Below are positions 18,057 to 26,675 of a stretch of 64,000 bases of DNA, one piece after another (within the stretch, counting starts at the first letter, position 1; each line of letters starts with the position of its first letter). The DNA is from Gammaproteobacteria bacterium RIFCSPHIGHO2_12_FULL_37_14 (GTDB lineage: Bacteria; Pseudomonadota; Gammaproteobacteria; DSM-16500), in the NCBI GenBank assembly GCA_001801485.1, contig MGXV01000020.1, positions 56,689-120,688 on the forward strand, written 5' to 3'. Below the pieces are notes generated by a model, which worked only from the letters and a program-made list of their open reading frames with translations, made no database searches and had not been told where the DNA came from. Both the position numbers and the translations under genes were made by a program.

Positions 18057-19472
18057 ATGAATGAAAATACATTATATCAACTCACAGGAGTAGATATAAT
18101 TCAGTTGATCAAGAACCGAAGTGTTACCACTGTCGATATAGCGCGGAGCTTTATAGCACGCACGCAAGCTCTCAATCCCATCATTCACGCCTGGAAGTCC
18201 GTACATGAAGGCTATGTCATACAACAAGCCCATCATTTAAATAAATTATGTAAGACAAATATGGCAGGGTTACTACTTGGAGTACCTATAGGTATAAAGG
18301 ATATTTTTAACACTGAGTTTTACCCGACACAAAAAGGAACTCCGATCTGGGAAAATTATAAGGCTGGAAACGATGCGAGATGCGTGGCTTACTTGCGCAG
18401 AGAGAATGCCATCATATTTGGAAAAACGGATACCGCAGAATTAGCCGTACATGCAAATGGCAAGAGCCTTAATCCACATAATTTAGCGCACGTAACAGGC
18501 AGCTCTTCTGGGGGCTCTGCAGCTGCAGTTGCTACAGCAATGGTACCTGTTGCCTTAGGTAGTCAGACAGGCGGCTCTATAATCAGACCTGCTTCATGGT
18601 GTGGTGTTTATGCAATGAAGCCATCATTCGGATTGATCCCGAGAACAGGCATCTTAAAAACAACGGATACGCTTGATACAGTAGGATTTTTTACGCGGTG
18701 CGCCGCTGACATGTCTTTATTACTAGAAACGATGAGAGTCCGTGGTGATAACTTTCCTATACAGGAACAAAAAATAAAAAGTTATCGTGACTCAATAAAC
18801 AAAAAAAAATGGCGCGTGGCTTTTTGCAACCATCCTATCATTAAGGAAGCTCACTCTTATGTTCATGATGAACTAGAAAAATTTAAAAATGGCCTGTCAA
18901 AGCTGGATAGAATTGAAGTATTCACTCTTGATTTGCCGGAGTCTACGACACACTGGAATGCGTTACACAGAAGAATATACCACCCCTGTTTGGCTTATTA
19001 TTTAAAAACCGAATCTAGTAAAGAGCCCGATAAGATAAGTAGTATATTAAGAGCGATTTTTGATGATGCTAAAACAATCCCCCCTGAAGATTATGAAAAA
19101 GCGTTAAACGAACAGGAAAAACTGGCTAGCGATTTGGAAGATTTTTTCTCCACAAACAAAATAGATGTGATTTTAACTAACTCTTCCAATGGTTCTGCCC
19201 CATATATGTATGAGCCCGAATTTCACAAAGATCTAAATGCTTTATGGACTATGGCTTGGCTTCCTGTGATCAATGTACCCAAGTTCAGCTGCCAGCAAGG
19301 ATTACCCTTTGGCTTACACCTGGTTGGCCCAAGATATTCTGATTACAAGCTATTAGCATTTTTAGAGTACTTGTGCGAACGAGAAGCCGCACCCTACAAA
19401 TCTAAAATTGTAACTTTACCAGGCATTAGCAAAGCCGGTTTTGGTCAGCTAGAGAGTATTGATCAAAAGTAA
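18057..19472 (+). CDS. amidase-signature family hydrolase (GatA-like)
   Basis: The 471-residue protein keeps the Ser-cisSer-Lys triad of the amidase-signature family. The Lys is in VPIGIKDIFN (near 80), the cis-Ser in TGSSSGGSAAA (near 150) and the nucleophile in GSQTGGSIIRPA (near 175). The family hydrolyses amides, and GatA releases ammonia from glutamine for transfer through a channel. An amidase is unusual in a polysaccharide locus. Pairing with a PP-loop amidotransferase that needs ammonia suggests it feeds that enzyme. It could also de-amidate or deacylate a sugar. The start at 18057 follows TAAGGAATAATGTA. Confidence 0.85.
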   Translation: MNENTLYQLTGVDIIQLIKNRSVTTVDIARSFIARTQALNPIIHAWKSVHEGYVIQQAHHLNKLCKTNMAGLLLGVPIGIKDIFNTEFYPTQKGTPIWENYKAGNDARCVAYLRRENAIIFGKTDTAELAVHANGKSLNPHNLAHVTGSSSGGSAAAVATAMVPVALGSQTGGSIIRPASWCGVYAMKPSFGLIPRTGILKTTDTLDTVGFFTRCAADMSLLLETMRVRGDNFPIQEQKIKSYRDSINKKKWRVAFCNHPIIKEAHSYVHDELEKFKNGLSKLDRIEVFTLDLPESTTHWNALHRRIYHPCLAYYLKTESSKEPDKISSILRAIFDDAKTIPPEDYEKALNEQEKLASDLEDFFSTNKIDVILTNSSNGSAPYMYEPEFHKDLNALWTMAWLPVINVPKFSCQQGLPFGLHLVGPRYSDYKLLAFLEYLCEREAAPYKSKIVTLPGISKAGFGQLESIDQK

Positions 19473-19555
19473 TATTCAGCCTTTTCGTTAGATTAACACA
19501 TGTTATACACAGCCTTATGCTCACCTAGGATATATCTGCAATAAAATCAAGTGAC

Positions 19556-20143
19556 TTAAAATTCCGCTTCTTTTCTTAACAACCCAAACTCGATAATATC
19601 AAGATACTGCCCGCTTTTATATGCAGCTTGCCTGCGAATACCTTCTTGTTTCATCCCCAAAGATAAAGCTAATTTTATCATGCCTGTATTGTTTTCGTAG
19701 GTTGCACAGGTGATTCGATTAAGATTAAGCTTTATAAATCCATGCACCAAGAGCAACCTGCCCGCTTCCAAGCCATAGCCCTTTCTCCATTGACTCTTAT
19801 CTCCCAATAAAATAGCGAGATCTGCTGTCCTATACACCCAATTAATTTGTTGAAGAGCAATATTGCCTATGTGAAGATGTTTCTCCTGTAAAACTATGGC
19901 CAAGATAAGTGCTCTACTTGTATGATTTGCTTGTTGTACATAATCAAGCGCATCTCTTCTCGTATAGGGATAAGTATGATGTGAAGTTCCTTGGCAAACT
20001 TCTTCATCATTCAACCAAGTAGGATAAGGCCCATCCACATCGGCTTCTATGAGGGGTCGTAGATAAATCCGATTTCCAGAAATGAACCGGATATTAAGGA
20101 TATCGTTTTTTCTTACATCGTCAATACAAGTGGTATCATGCAT
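19556..20143 (-). CDS. GNAT-family N-acetyltransferase, probable sugar 4-N-acetyltransferase (PseH-like role)
   Basis: The 195-residue protein has the RimJ/RimL-like GNAT layout: NRIYLRPLIEADVDGPYPTWLND, a central IGNIALQQI strand, then the acetyl-CoA loop region WRKGYGLEAGRLLL and LGMKQEGIRR. It ends 13 bp upstream of the aminotransferase gene and is the last gene of the minus operon that begins with pseB. In pseudaminate synthesis PseH N-acetylates the amino group placed by PseC. Position makes that role likely, but sequence alone only gives the GNAT family. Confidence 0.75.
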   Translation of the reverse strand: MHDTTCIDDVRKNDILNIRFISGNRIYLRPLIEADVDGPYPTWLNDEEVCQGTSHHTYPYTRRDALDYVQQANHTSRALILAIVLQEKHLHIGNIALQQINWVYRTADLAILLGDKSQWRKGYGLEAGRLLLVHGFIKLNLNRITCATYENNTGMIKLALSLGMKQEGIRRQAAYKSGQYLDIIEFGLLRKEAEF

Positions 20144-20156
20144 AATTAAACCCTAT

Positions 20157-21485
20157 CTAACTAGTAGATTGTTTCAACTGTTTTATATTCGCCCAAACTT
20201 TTTTAAAAGCATGGATAATCATATCAATCTCTTCATCTACAAGATCATGCATACACATTGCAAATCCCAGAAAAGTCTTTTCATGCAGTTCTTCTGCGAC
20301 AGGGCATATTCCCTTATCATAGGAAACTTCTCTGTGGCAAATATCAGAAGTCCAAGGAAACCCAGATGAACCATAAGCTATTTTCTTTTGATACATAGGT
20401 AGTAAATGCAGATTTTGGTAGCCTAAAATCAGGCCTGAAACACCTTCTGCCTTTAACGCTCGGTAAATTTTATCCCTACTCACTTTTAATGCATCCGAAT
20501 CAAGTACAATTGGATAAATATAATAAACATGTGTGCACTGCCCTCTGACTACCGGTGTTTGAAGGCCTTTCAAACCTTGCAACCCTTGAGTCAATCTCTC
20601 GGCTGCTTTTTGCTTAGCAGTAGTAAAACGATCCAGTTTTTTTAACTGCTCTATTCCCATTGCACACTCAATCTCGCCCAAACGAAAATTATACCCAATC
20701 ATATTAACTAAATCATCGCATCCCTTTGCTCCAACCACCGCTTCCGCATGATTACGAATAAGCCTCATTCGCTCGGCTATTTTATCATCATTAGTAACTA
20801 ACACCCCACCCTCACCCGTGTGAATATGTTTATGGTAGTTAAGACTGTAGCCACCCACATGCGCGAGCGTCCCTGCATAGACATGCCTATATTTTGCACC
20901 TGGCGCCTGAGCTGTATCTGAAATAACGTGCAAATGATATTTCTCAGCAAGCTTCATTATTTCTTCTATATTAGCTGATTGTCCAAAAATATCGACTGCT
21001 AATATGGCCTTTGTCTTCGATGTAATATTGGCCTCAATTGATAATGGATCTAAACAAAATGTCTCTGCTTCAATATCTGCAAAAATAGGGATAGCATTCC
21101 AGTGTATAATTGCTGTCGCACTAGCACACATTGTCCAAGGGCTGACAATCACTTCATCGCCAGGTTCAATTCCAATAGCACCAACAGCAACAATTAGACC
21201 AGATGTCCAGGAATTCACCGTAATGGCATGCTTCACGCCAAAGTAATGTTTACACACCTGCTCAAACTCAAGAACCTTAGGTCCCCCGTAAAAATCCTCA
21301 TGCCATGCACCTAGAAATTGCGATAACACACCACTTTCAATAACACTTTTTGCTGCCGCAACTTCTTCTTCACCTATTGGATTATAACGTTTAAAAGGGC
21401 GCTGAATAGCCGCTGGGCCACCAAGTAAAGCCAATTTTTCTGGCAATACATCAACTACGCTTTCCATTGCTTGCACTTTAATCAC
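20157..21485 (-). CDS. DegT/DnrJ/EryC1 PLP aminotransferase (PseC-like role)
   Basis: The 442-residue sugar aminotransferase has TVNSWTSGLIVAV, PGDEVIVSPWTMCASA, ISDTAQAPGAKY and the PLP lysine in SLNYHKHIHTGEGG. It is longer than a typical PseC (about 385 aa), with a distinct HEDFYGGPKV segment near residue 65. It probably aminates C4 of the PseB product. The first start is a GTG at 21485 that overlaps the upstream gene by 8 bp; an ATG at 21467 is the alternative, and neither has a clean ribosome site. Confidence 0.82.
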   Translation of the reverse strand: MIKVQAMESVVDVLPEKLALLGGPAAIQRPFKRYNPIGEEEVAAAKSVIESGVLSQFLGAWHEDFYGGPKVLEFEQVCKHYFGVKHAITVNSWTSGLIVAVGAIGIEPGDEVIVSPWTMCASATAIIHWNAIPIFADIEAETFCLDPLSIEANITSKTKAILAVDIFGQSANIEEIMKLAEKYHLHVISDTAQAPGAKYRHVYAGTLAHVGGYSLNYHKHIHTGEGGVLVTNDDKIAERMRLIRNHAEAVVGAKGCDDLVNMIGYNFRLGEIECAMGIEQLKKLDRFTTAKQKAAERLTQGLQGLKGLQTPVVRGQCTHVYYIYPIVLDSDALKVSRDKIYRALKAEGVSGLILGYQNLHLLPMYQKKIAYGSSGFPWTSDICHREVSYDKGICPVAEELHEKTFLGFAMCMHDLVDEEIDMIIHAFKKVWANIKQLKQSTS

Positions 21486-22611
21486 CTATAAATTTGAGGT
21501 TAATATGTTGGAATATATAATTTACTATTCGTCTTGCTGCTTGCGATTCTAAAGTTAATGCAGCTGTTTTTTCGCGCAACATACAGCGTGCTGCATCGTC
21601 AAATAGAAATTTTTCAAGAGTTCGTGTGATTTCATCTTCGCGATAAACGCCCATGCTTACTCCAGGCTCATTCGTTGGCAAGGTATCTGTCTTACATAAC
21701 CCGGGCTGTAAACTCACCACAATACAGCCAAGATAACATGCCTCTACTAGCAAAACGCTGGTCATTCCAACGACTAAATCAGACGCCATCACACAATCTC
21801 TGCCCTCGTGCACAGATGAGGTAATAATGGTTATTTGGGAGGAGTGATAGGCAACAAAGTCATTTTCTGCTTCACGTGGGTGAGGCCGTATAAGCAATGT
21901 AATGTTTTTATGGTTTTTTTTGCTTATTGCCTCAAGCGAATAAATGACATTTTTCAAGACCGTGGCTTCATCATACCCAAGATAACTCACATCCCCAGGC
22001 ACACCATAAACTTTTCTCAGTGGCTGCGATACGAATACTACCAATAAGTCATTACCCTGTATTTTCATGGACGCTCTAATCGCGTGCTGTTTCATAACAG
22101 GAAATGGCTTGCGATATTCAGCAAGTGCGTCGAAAGCTGGTTGTCCTGTAACCATAATGCGCTCAGCAAAAATGCCAGCAGCAATCATTTCTCTTTGGGC
22201 GCGATCATCCATTACCGCAATCTTATCTGGCATATAGAGTAGATTCCCTTCGGCATCACTAAAACGCACAGCATAATTAGACCAAAAATCTAATACAGCA
22301 AGCGAATGAATACCTAGCTTTCGTGCTTCATGTATAAAAAATTTTTCCCAATTTAAATTATTGTGTGAAGTAGCTGTCAACAATACTAAAACTCTATCTT
22401 CTTGAAACAGTCGGCAAACTTCTTGCACCTCCACTTTACTAGGTAATGGGCGATTAACAATACCATGATAAGTTAATACATCCGCACCTTGACGATAAGC
22501 ATAATTAATAGCTTTTGTTCGCTCGTCTGCCTCTATGATTTTGATCACCGGTGCAATAGCTTCTGCACCGCCAGGATCACCACAAACCGTCATTATGATA
22601 GGGCGATGCAT
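21478..22611 (-). CDS. GT-B-fold protein; candidate nucleotide-sugar hydrolase or glycosyltransferase
   Basis: I do not recognise a named family. The 377 residues read like a GT-B protein: TVCGDPGGAEAIAPVI at the N-terminus, DKIAVMDDRAQREMI and VTGQPAFDALAEY mid-protein, then LLIRPHPREAENDF and MTSVLLVEACYLG in the C-terminal half. Layout and motifs are like UDP-GlcNAc 2-epimerases and PseG-like hydrolases, but it is longer than PseG (about 280 aa) and lacks its GxGHxxR loop. It sits between pseB and the aminotransferase. It could therefore do the missing UDP-release step, or it could be a glycosyltransferase. Confidence 0.55.
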   Translation of the reverse strand: MHRPIIMTVCGDPGGAEAIAPVIKIIEADERTKAINYAYRQGADVLTYHGIVNRPLPSKVEVQEVCRLFQEDRVLVLLTATSHNNLNWEKFFIHEARKLGIHSLAVLDFWSNYAVRFSDAEGNLLYMPDKIAVMDDRAQREMIAAGIFAERIMVTGQPAFDALAEYRKPFPVMKQHAIRASMKIQGNDLLVVFVSQPLRKVYGVPGDVSYLGYDEATVLKNVIYSLEAISKKNHKNITLLIRPHPREAENDFVAYHSSQITIITSSVHEGRDCVMASDLVVGMTSVLLVEACYLGCIVVSLQPGLCKTDTLPTNEPGVSMGVYREDEITRTLEKFLFDDAARCMLREKTAALTLESQAARRIVNYIFQHINLKFIGD

Positions 22612-22619
22612 AATTTCAC

Positions 22620-23660
22620 CTAAACAGCAACAGCGGCACTCTCTTCATAGATGGGGCTATCAGCAACTAGATTGTTAAGCTTTTTAATTTCATTAATAGT
22701 CAAAAAATGAGGGTTTGTGCCAGAATGATATTCAAATTCATCATCAGTCGAAATTCCCACCTCGCCTAACCTATTACAATAATAATTTACCTCTTGGTTG
22801 CATTTAATAGCAGGCCTTAAGACATAATGATCCTCAAACTGAATCGCCAATCTTGCATCATCTCGTGGGCACATGATTTCATGTAACTTCTCCCCAGGAC
22901 GGATACCCACAATATGCTGTGAATGATGAGGAGCCAGCGCCTTTGCTAAATCAGTAATTCTTACCGAAGGGATTTTAGGTACAAAAATTTCCCCCCCGTG
23001 CATCCGCACAAAACTTTTAAATACGAATCGAACGCCTTGATCAAGCGTTAGCCAAAAGCGCGTCATTCTAGGGTCTGTAATGGGTAGGCTTTTCACGCCA
23101 TCATCCAGAAGTTTCTGAAAATAAGGCAAAACAGACCCTCTGGATCCTACAACATTGCCATAACGCACAACAGAAAAAACAGTTCTATGACCTCCTGCAA
23201 TATTATTAGCAGCAATAAATAATTTATCTGATGCTAGCTTTGAAGCTCCATATAAATTAATTGGATTAACTGCCTTATCCGTAGACAAAGCAATAACCTT
23301 TTCAACCTCATTCTGCAGCGCCGCTTGAATAACATTTTGTGCGCCATTAACATTAGTTTTAATACATTCCATAGGATTATATTCGGCCGCTGGCACCTGC
23401 TTTAAAGCAGCCGCATGAATCACATAATCGATTCCGCGCATTGCTTGCTTCAAGCGATCTGAATCTCTAACATCGCCAAGGAAATATCGCATTTCTACCG
23501 AATCGAATTTCTGGCTCATTTCAAACTGTTTTAATTCATCACGAGAAAAAACGACGACTTTTCTAGGCTGATAATTTTCCAACAACATTTGGACACATTT
23601 CTGCCCAAAAGAACCCGTTCCCCCTGTAATTAAAACAGCTTTATCATTAAACATAGTCAT
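22620..23660 (-). CDS. pseB: UDP-N-acetylglucosamine 4,6-dehydratase (inverting), PseB
   Basis: The 346-residue soluble SDR has ITGGTGSFGQKCV, VVFSRDELKQFEM, HAAALKQVPAAEYNP, LSTDKAVNPINLYGASKLASDK (catalytic YxxxK) and RYGNVVGSRGSV. The NLYGASK form is PseB-like, whereas FnlA/WbjB enzymes usually have MG before the SK. It makes UDP-4-keto-6-deoxy-L-AltNAc-type sugar from UDP-GlcNAc, the first step of pseudaminic acid synthesis. It leads the minus operon pseB, GT-B protein, aminotransferase and GNAT. Its leader carries a JUMPstart/ops-like element. TTAAGGAAAA precedes the ATG. Confidence 0.9.
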   Translation of the reverse strand: MTMFNDKAVLITGGTGSFGQKCVQMLLENYQPRKVVVFSRDELKQFEMSQKFDSVEMRYFLGDVRDSDRLKQAMRGIDYVIHAAALKQVPAAEYNPMECIKTNVNGAQNVIQAALQNEVEKVIALSTDKAVNPINLYGASKLASDKLFIAANNIAGGHRTVFSVVRYGNVVGSRGSVLPYFQKLLDDGVKSLPITDPRMTRFWLTLDQGVRFVFKSFVRMHGGEIFVPKIPSVRITDLAKALAPHHSQHIVGIRPGEKLHEIMCPRDDARLAIQFEDHYVLRPAIKCNQEVNYYCNRLGEVGISTDDEFEYHSGTNPHFLTINEIKKLNNLVADSPIYEESAAVAV

Positions 23661-23743
23661 TTTTCCTTAATATTGTGAAGTCTGCCCTTCCTACCCGAAA
23701 TCTAGGCTACCAAATGCTATGCGTTATTGTTGAAATATAATGT

Positions 23744-23775
23744 ACGCTACCGCGCGGCGCCGCATCTCTACCCGC
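23744..23775 (-). promoter_or_regulatory. JUMPstart/ops-like RfaH recruitment element upstream of pseB
   Basis: On the minus strand the leader reads CGCGGTAGCGT at 23754-23744, ten of eleven matches to the ops consensus GGCGGTAGCGT. A second GGTAG block lies about 20 bases earlier (23772-23768), as in the JUMPstart element. It starts about 84 bp upstream of the pseB ATG, so it would be in the 5' untranslated RNA. RfaH binds ops in paused polymerase and stops early termination in long polysaccharide operons. A perfect 10-bp palindrome (23754-23763) overlaps it. Confidence 0.6.
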
Positions 23776-23799
23776 ATAATCAAAAGCAGCCTATGAAAG

Positions 23800-23829
23800 C
23801 ATATAATAACAATTTAATCAATTTTCCAA
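23800..23829 (-). promoter_or_regulatory. weak candidate promoter for the pseB operon
   Basis: TTGGAA (23829-23824) and TATATG (23805-23800) are separated by 18 bp on the minus strand, about 25 bp before the ops-like element. The match is partial, but the position is right for a leader that contains ops. Confidence 0.28.
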
Positions 23830-23959
23830 GTCCAGAAAAACAGAGTTGTCCCAAGTTTTGGCCTATCATTGCCAACGTCTATGTGGATAGGAAGCTCACT
23901 ACAGAAATATATTTTATATTTTAATCCTTCATATTATTATGTTGCAGCCATGGTAACCC

Positions 23960-23965
23960 TATAAT
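23960..23965 (+). promoter_or_regulatory. perfect -10 box upstream of the plus-strand nonulosonate operon
   Basis: A TATAAT lies 42 bp before the ATG at 24008, in the ~347-bp gap between the two divergent operons. The best-placed -35 (TTATGT, 17 bp upstream) is poor. Two other TATAAT hexamers occur in the same AT-rich gap (23736 and 23802), so the assignment is uncertain. Apart from the ops-like element and these boxes I see nothing coding in 23661-24007. Confidence 0.28.
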
Positions 23966-24007
23966 AAATTCTAACCCATGATAATTCAGCGACAAGACGG
24001 GCAAATA

Positions 24008-24964
24008 ATGGCCAGATTTCTTAAAATTGCTATTACAGGTGCGAGCGGTATGCTTGGCTCAGCAATTTTAGATTGTCTTGATGATGGCCATAGTATTTTT
24101 GCTACCAGCAGAACGACAGGCTATCGCAGGCCAGGAGTACAATGGCGACAATTTGATTTATTAGATAAAGAAAAATTAACTCGATGGCTGATAGAAATTA
24201 AACCTGATGTTGTTATTCACTGCGCAGCTATAATCAATGTTGATAGTTGTGAGAGGGAATCTATTTTAGCGGAAGCATTGCATGTCGGATCCACCGCCGT
24301 CATTAACGATACCATTGCCGATTGGAACGGGCGTCTAATTTATATATCAACTGATTCCATATTCGATGGAAAACAGGAAACTCCCTATCAAGAGGAAGAC
24401 CCACCCAATCCGCTCAATGTCTACGGCCGCACAAAACACAGGGGTGAACTTGCCGTACTCAAAAATCCGGATAGCCTCGTTCTACGAACCAATATTTTTG
24501 GTTGGAGTCAAGCGGAACGCATTTCGTTTGCCGAATGGATACTAAAGGGATTGGTAGAAAAATTACACCTCACCATGTTTGCCGACGTTAGTTTCACGCC
24601 CATCCATGTTTCCCATGTCGCCGAAGTAATTTGTAAAATACTTTCAAGCAATATCACTGGGCTATTTCACCTAACAGGAAATTCGATACTTTCAAAATAT
24701 GATTTCACGCTAAAAATGGCTAGTATTTTCGGCCTAAGTGCAGAAAACGTAACCTCAAGTAGCATTAATGACGTGCATTTAATAGCTCCACGTCCTAAAA
24801 ATATGGCTTTAGCAAATCATAAATTGTGCACAGCACTTGACTATCAACTACCAACAATTGATGATGGAATCAAAAAACTAAAAGCACAATATGACAATGG
24901 ATGGCTTGCAAAAATCAAGCATAGAGCCGTAAAACCCGGCTATGTTTTTTGGGAGAGAAAATGA
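24008..24964 (+). CDS. RmlD-like SDR sugar reductase
   Basis: The product is about 318 residues from the ATG at 24008, giving MARFLKIAITGASGMLGSAIL; an ATG at 23978 adds ten residues without a ribosome site. SDR motifs are VIHCAAIINVDSCE, YISTDSIFDG and LNVYGRTKHRGE (YxxxK), as in dTDP-4-keto-rhamnose reductases. It is the first plus-strand gene opposite pseB, and its stop overlaps the next start as ATGA. Canonical pseudaminate synthesis has no such reductase, so it may modify the nonulosonate or a partner sugar. Its substrate is unknown. Confidence 0.8.
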   Translation: MARFLKIAITGASGMLGSAILDCLDDGHSIFATSRTTGYRRPGVQWRQFDLLDKEKLTRWLIEIKPDVVIHCAAIINVDSCERESILAEALHVGSTAVINDTIADWNGRLIYISTDSIFDGKQETPYQEEDPPNPLNVYGRTKHRGELAVLKNPDSLVLRTNIFGWSQAERISFAEWILKGLVEKLHLTMFADVSFTPIHVSHVAEVICKILSSNITGLFHLTGNSILSKYDFTLKMASIFGLSAENVTSSSINDVHLIAPRPKNMALANHKLCTALDYQLPTIDDGIKKLKAQYDNGWLAKIKHRAVKPGYVFWERK

Positions 24965-26028
24965 AAACTATAAGTATTTCTGGAGTAAGCATTGGATTAG
25001 AAAAACCCACTTTTTTTATCGCAGATATTTCCGCGAATCACGATGGCGACCTGCAGCGTGCTAAGGATCTTATATATCTAAGCGCCCAAGCGGGTGCAAA
25101 TGCAGCTAAGTTCCAGCATTTCTCTGCCAAAACAATTATCAGTGATTATGGATTCAAGTCTCTAGGTTCCCAAAAATCCCACCAATCTAGATGGAAGAAA
25201 AGTGTTTTTGAAGTCTACCAAGATGCGTCTATTAATAATGATTGGACGCCAGTTTTAAAAGAAACCTGCGACAAAGCCGGCATCGCTTTTTTGACTTCAC
25301 CCTACTCTAAAGAACTGACTGATGCTGTTGACCCCTATGTTTCTGCTTACAAAATAGGTTCGGGTGACATCACATGGCTTGAAATTATTGACTACATTGC
25401 CGCAAAAAATAAACCGTTAATATTAGCGACTGGTGCCTCTGGCTTTGAAGAGGTGTGCATGGCAATGAATACTGCATTAATGCGTACCAAAGAGATTGTT
25501 TTGATGCAATGTAATACGAATTACACAGCTTCATTAGAAAATTTCAAATATATTAATCTAAATGTGCTTAGATGTTATCAGCATATGTACCCCGATGTCA
25601 TCCTTGGCTTGTCTGATCACACACCAGGACATGCCACTGTGCTTGGCGCGGTTGCACTCGGTGCAAGAGTAGTAGAAAAGCATTTTACAGATGATACGCA
25701 ACGCATAGGACCTGATCATGCTTTTTCTATGGACTTAAAGACCTGGCGTGAAATGGTTGATCGCACACGCGAGCTAGAAATCGCATTAGGCACAGCAATT
25801 AAAAAAGTCGAAGATAATGAGAAAGAAACCGTTATTCTCCAGCGAAGATCCATTAGAGTAAGATCTAATTTGCCTGTAGGCACCGAAATCACTCTCGAGC
25901 ATTTAGAGGTCCTGAGACCTAGCCCAACAGGTGCCTTAGTACCCTATCTAATAGATAAAGTAGTTGGACGTAAAACAACAAGAGATGTTAAAGCAGGAGA
26001 ACACCTTTGCTGGAGCGATCTGAACTAG
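24961..26028 (+). CDS. pseI: NeuB/PseI-type nonulosonic acid synthase
   Basis: The 355-residue protein starts at the ATG at 24961, preceded by GGGAGAG and overlapping the previous stop. An N-terminal NeuB TIM barrel has FFIADISANHDGD, AGANAAKFQHF, YKIGSGDITW, ILATGAS, GLSDHTPGH and VVEKHFTDD. A C-terminal antifreeze-like SAF domain follows (RRSIRVRSNLPVGTEI to the end). It condenses phosphoenolpyruvate with a 6-carbon acetamido sugar to give the 9-carbon acid. It is a different type from the LegI at 37 kb. PseI is the best guess from pseB and pseF nearby, but another nonulosonate is possible. Confidence 0.85.
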   Translation: MKTISISGVSIGLEKPTFFIADISANHDGDLQRAKDLIYLSAQAGANAAKFQHFSAKTIISDYGFKSLGSQKSHQSRWKKSVFEVYQDASINNDWTPVLKETCDKAGIAFLTSPYSKELTDAVDPYVSAYKIGSGDITWLEIIDYIAAKNKPLILATGASGFEEVCMAMNTALMRTKEIVLMQCNTNYTASLENFKYINLNVLRCYQHMYPDVILGLSDHTPGHATVLGAVALGARVVEKHFTDDTQRIGPDHAFSMDLKTWREMVDRTRELEIALGTAIKKVEDNEKETVILQRRSIRVRSNLPVGTEITLEHLEVLRPSPTGALVPYLIDKVVGRKTTRDVKAGEHLCWSDLN

Positions 26029-26660
26029 CAGTTATTATACCCGCCTTTAATGAGTCGGCAACCATCACGCAAGTTGTTACATCAATACTTACCTATGGCC
26101 AAGCTATTGTGGTGGATGATTGTTCAACTGACAACACAGCTACATTAGCTAAAGCTGCAGGGGCCATTGTTGTCAACCATTCCAAGAACTTAGGCTATGA
26201 CACAGCGTTAAATAGTGGGTTTGCAAAAGCTAGCCATTGTGGATATTCCTATGCTGTTACCTTTGATGCAGACGGGCAACATAATCACACTCTTGTTAAA
26301 CAATATTTGTCTTATTTGCAAAAAGATCACGACTTAGTTCTTGGAATACGCCCACACTATGCTCGCATTGCTGAGCTTCTCTTTGCTGTCTACACAAGAA
26401 AACGCTTTGGGTGGCATGATCCACTTTGTGGAATGAAAGGCTACCGAATGAGCTTATATAAAGAACGTGGTTGGTTTGACTCATACAAGTCAATTGGTAC
26501 CGAGCTGGCTTTTTATGGCATTTTAAAAAATAAAAAATTTATTCAAATTCCCATCTCCATTGTCGAACGCAAGGGAATACCGAAGTTTGGGCAGCGTTGG
26601 ATAGCTAATTATAAAATTTTTCGTGCAATGCTGTTATCTTTCATAAAAAGATCGAACTGA
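26007..26660 (+). CDS. family 2 glycosyltransferase, DPM1-like, TTG start
   Basis: The 217-residue GT-A protein has VIIPAFNESATITQVV, VVDDCSTDNTATLA and the metal-binding FDADGQHNHTL. It is short, soluble and has no membrane tail. The only start before the conserved AVIIPAFNE is TTG at 26007, eight bases after a strong AGGAG. It overlaps the end of the synthase gene by 22 bp, which implies translational coupling. It probably adds a sugar to a lipid carrier or repeat unit; donor unknown. Confidence 0.83.
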   Translation: MLERSELAVIIPAFNESATITQVVTSILTYGQAIVVDDCSTDNTATLAKAAGAIVVNHSKNLGYDTALNSGFAKASHCGYSYAVTFDADGQHNHTLVKQYLSYLQKDHDLVLGIRPHYARIAELLFAVYTRKRFGWHDPLCGMKGYRMSLYKERGWFDSYKSIGTELAFYGILKNKKFIQIPISIVERKGIPKFGQRWIANYKIFRAMLLSFIKRSN

Positions 26661-26675
26661 AGTTAGGAGAACCAA

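Noticed and set aside
23736..23741. TATAAT hexamer as promoter for the plus-strand operon
   Set aside because: No -35 at the right spacing and it lies about 270 bp from the gene; AT-rich background makes such hexamers common.
23727..23924. 65-codon plus-strand open frame in the divergent pseB gap
   Set aside because: No ribosome site, no recognisable motif, and it covers the ops-like leader and promoter region of pseB; treated as chance.
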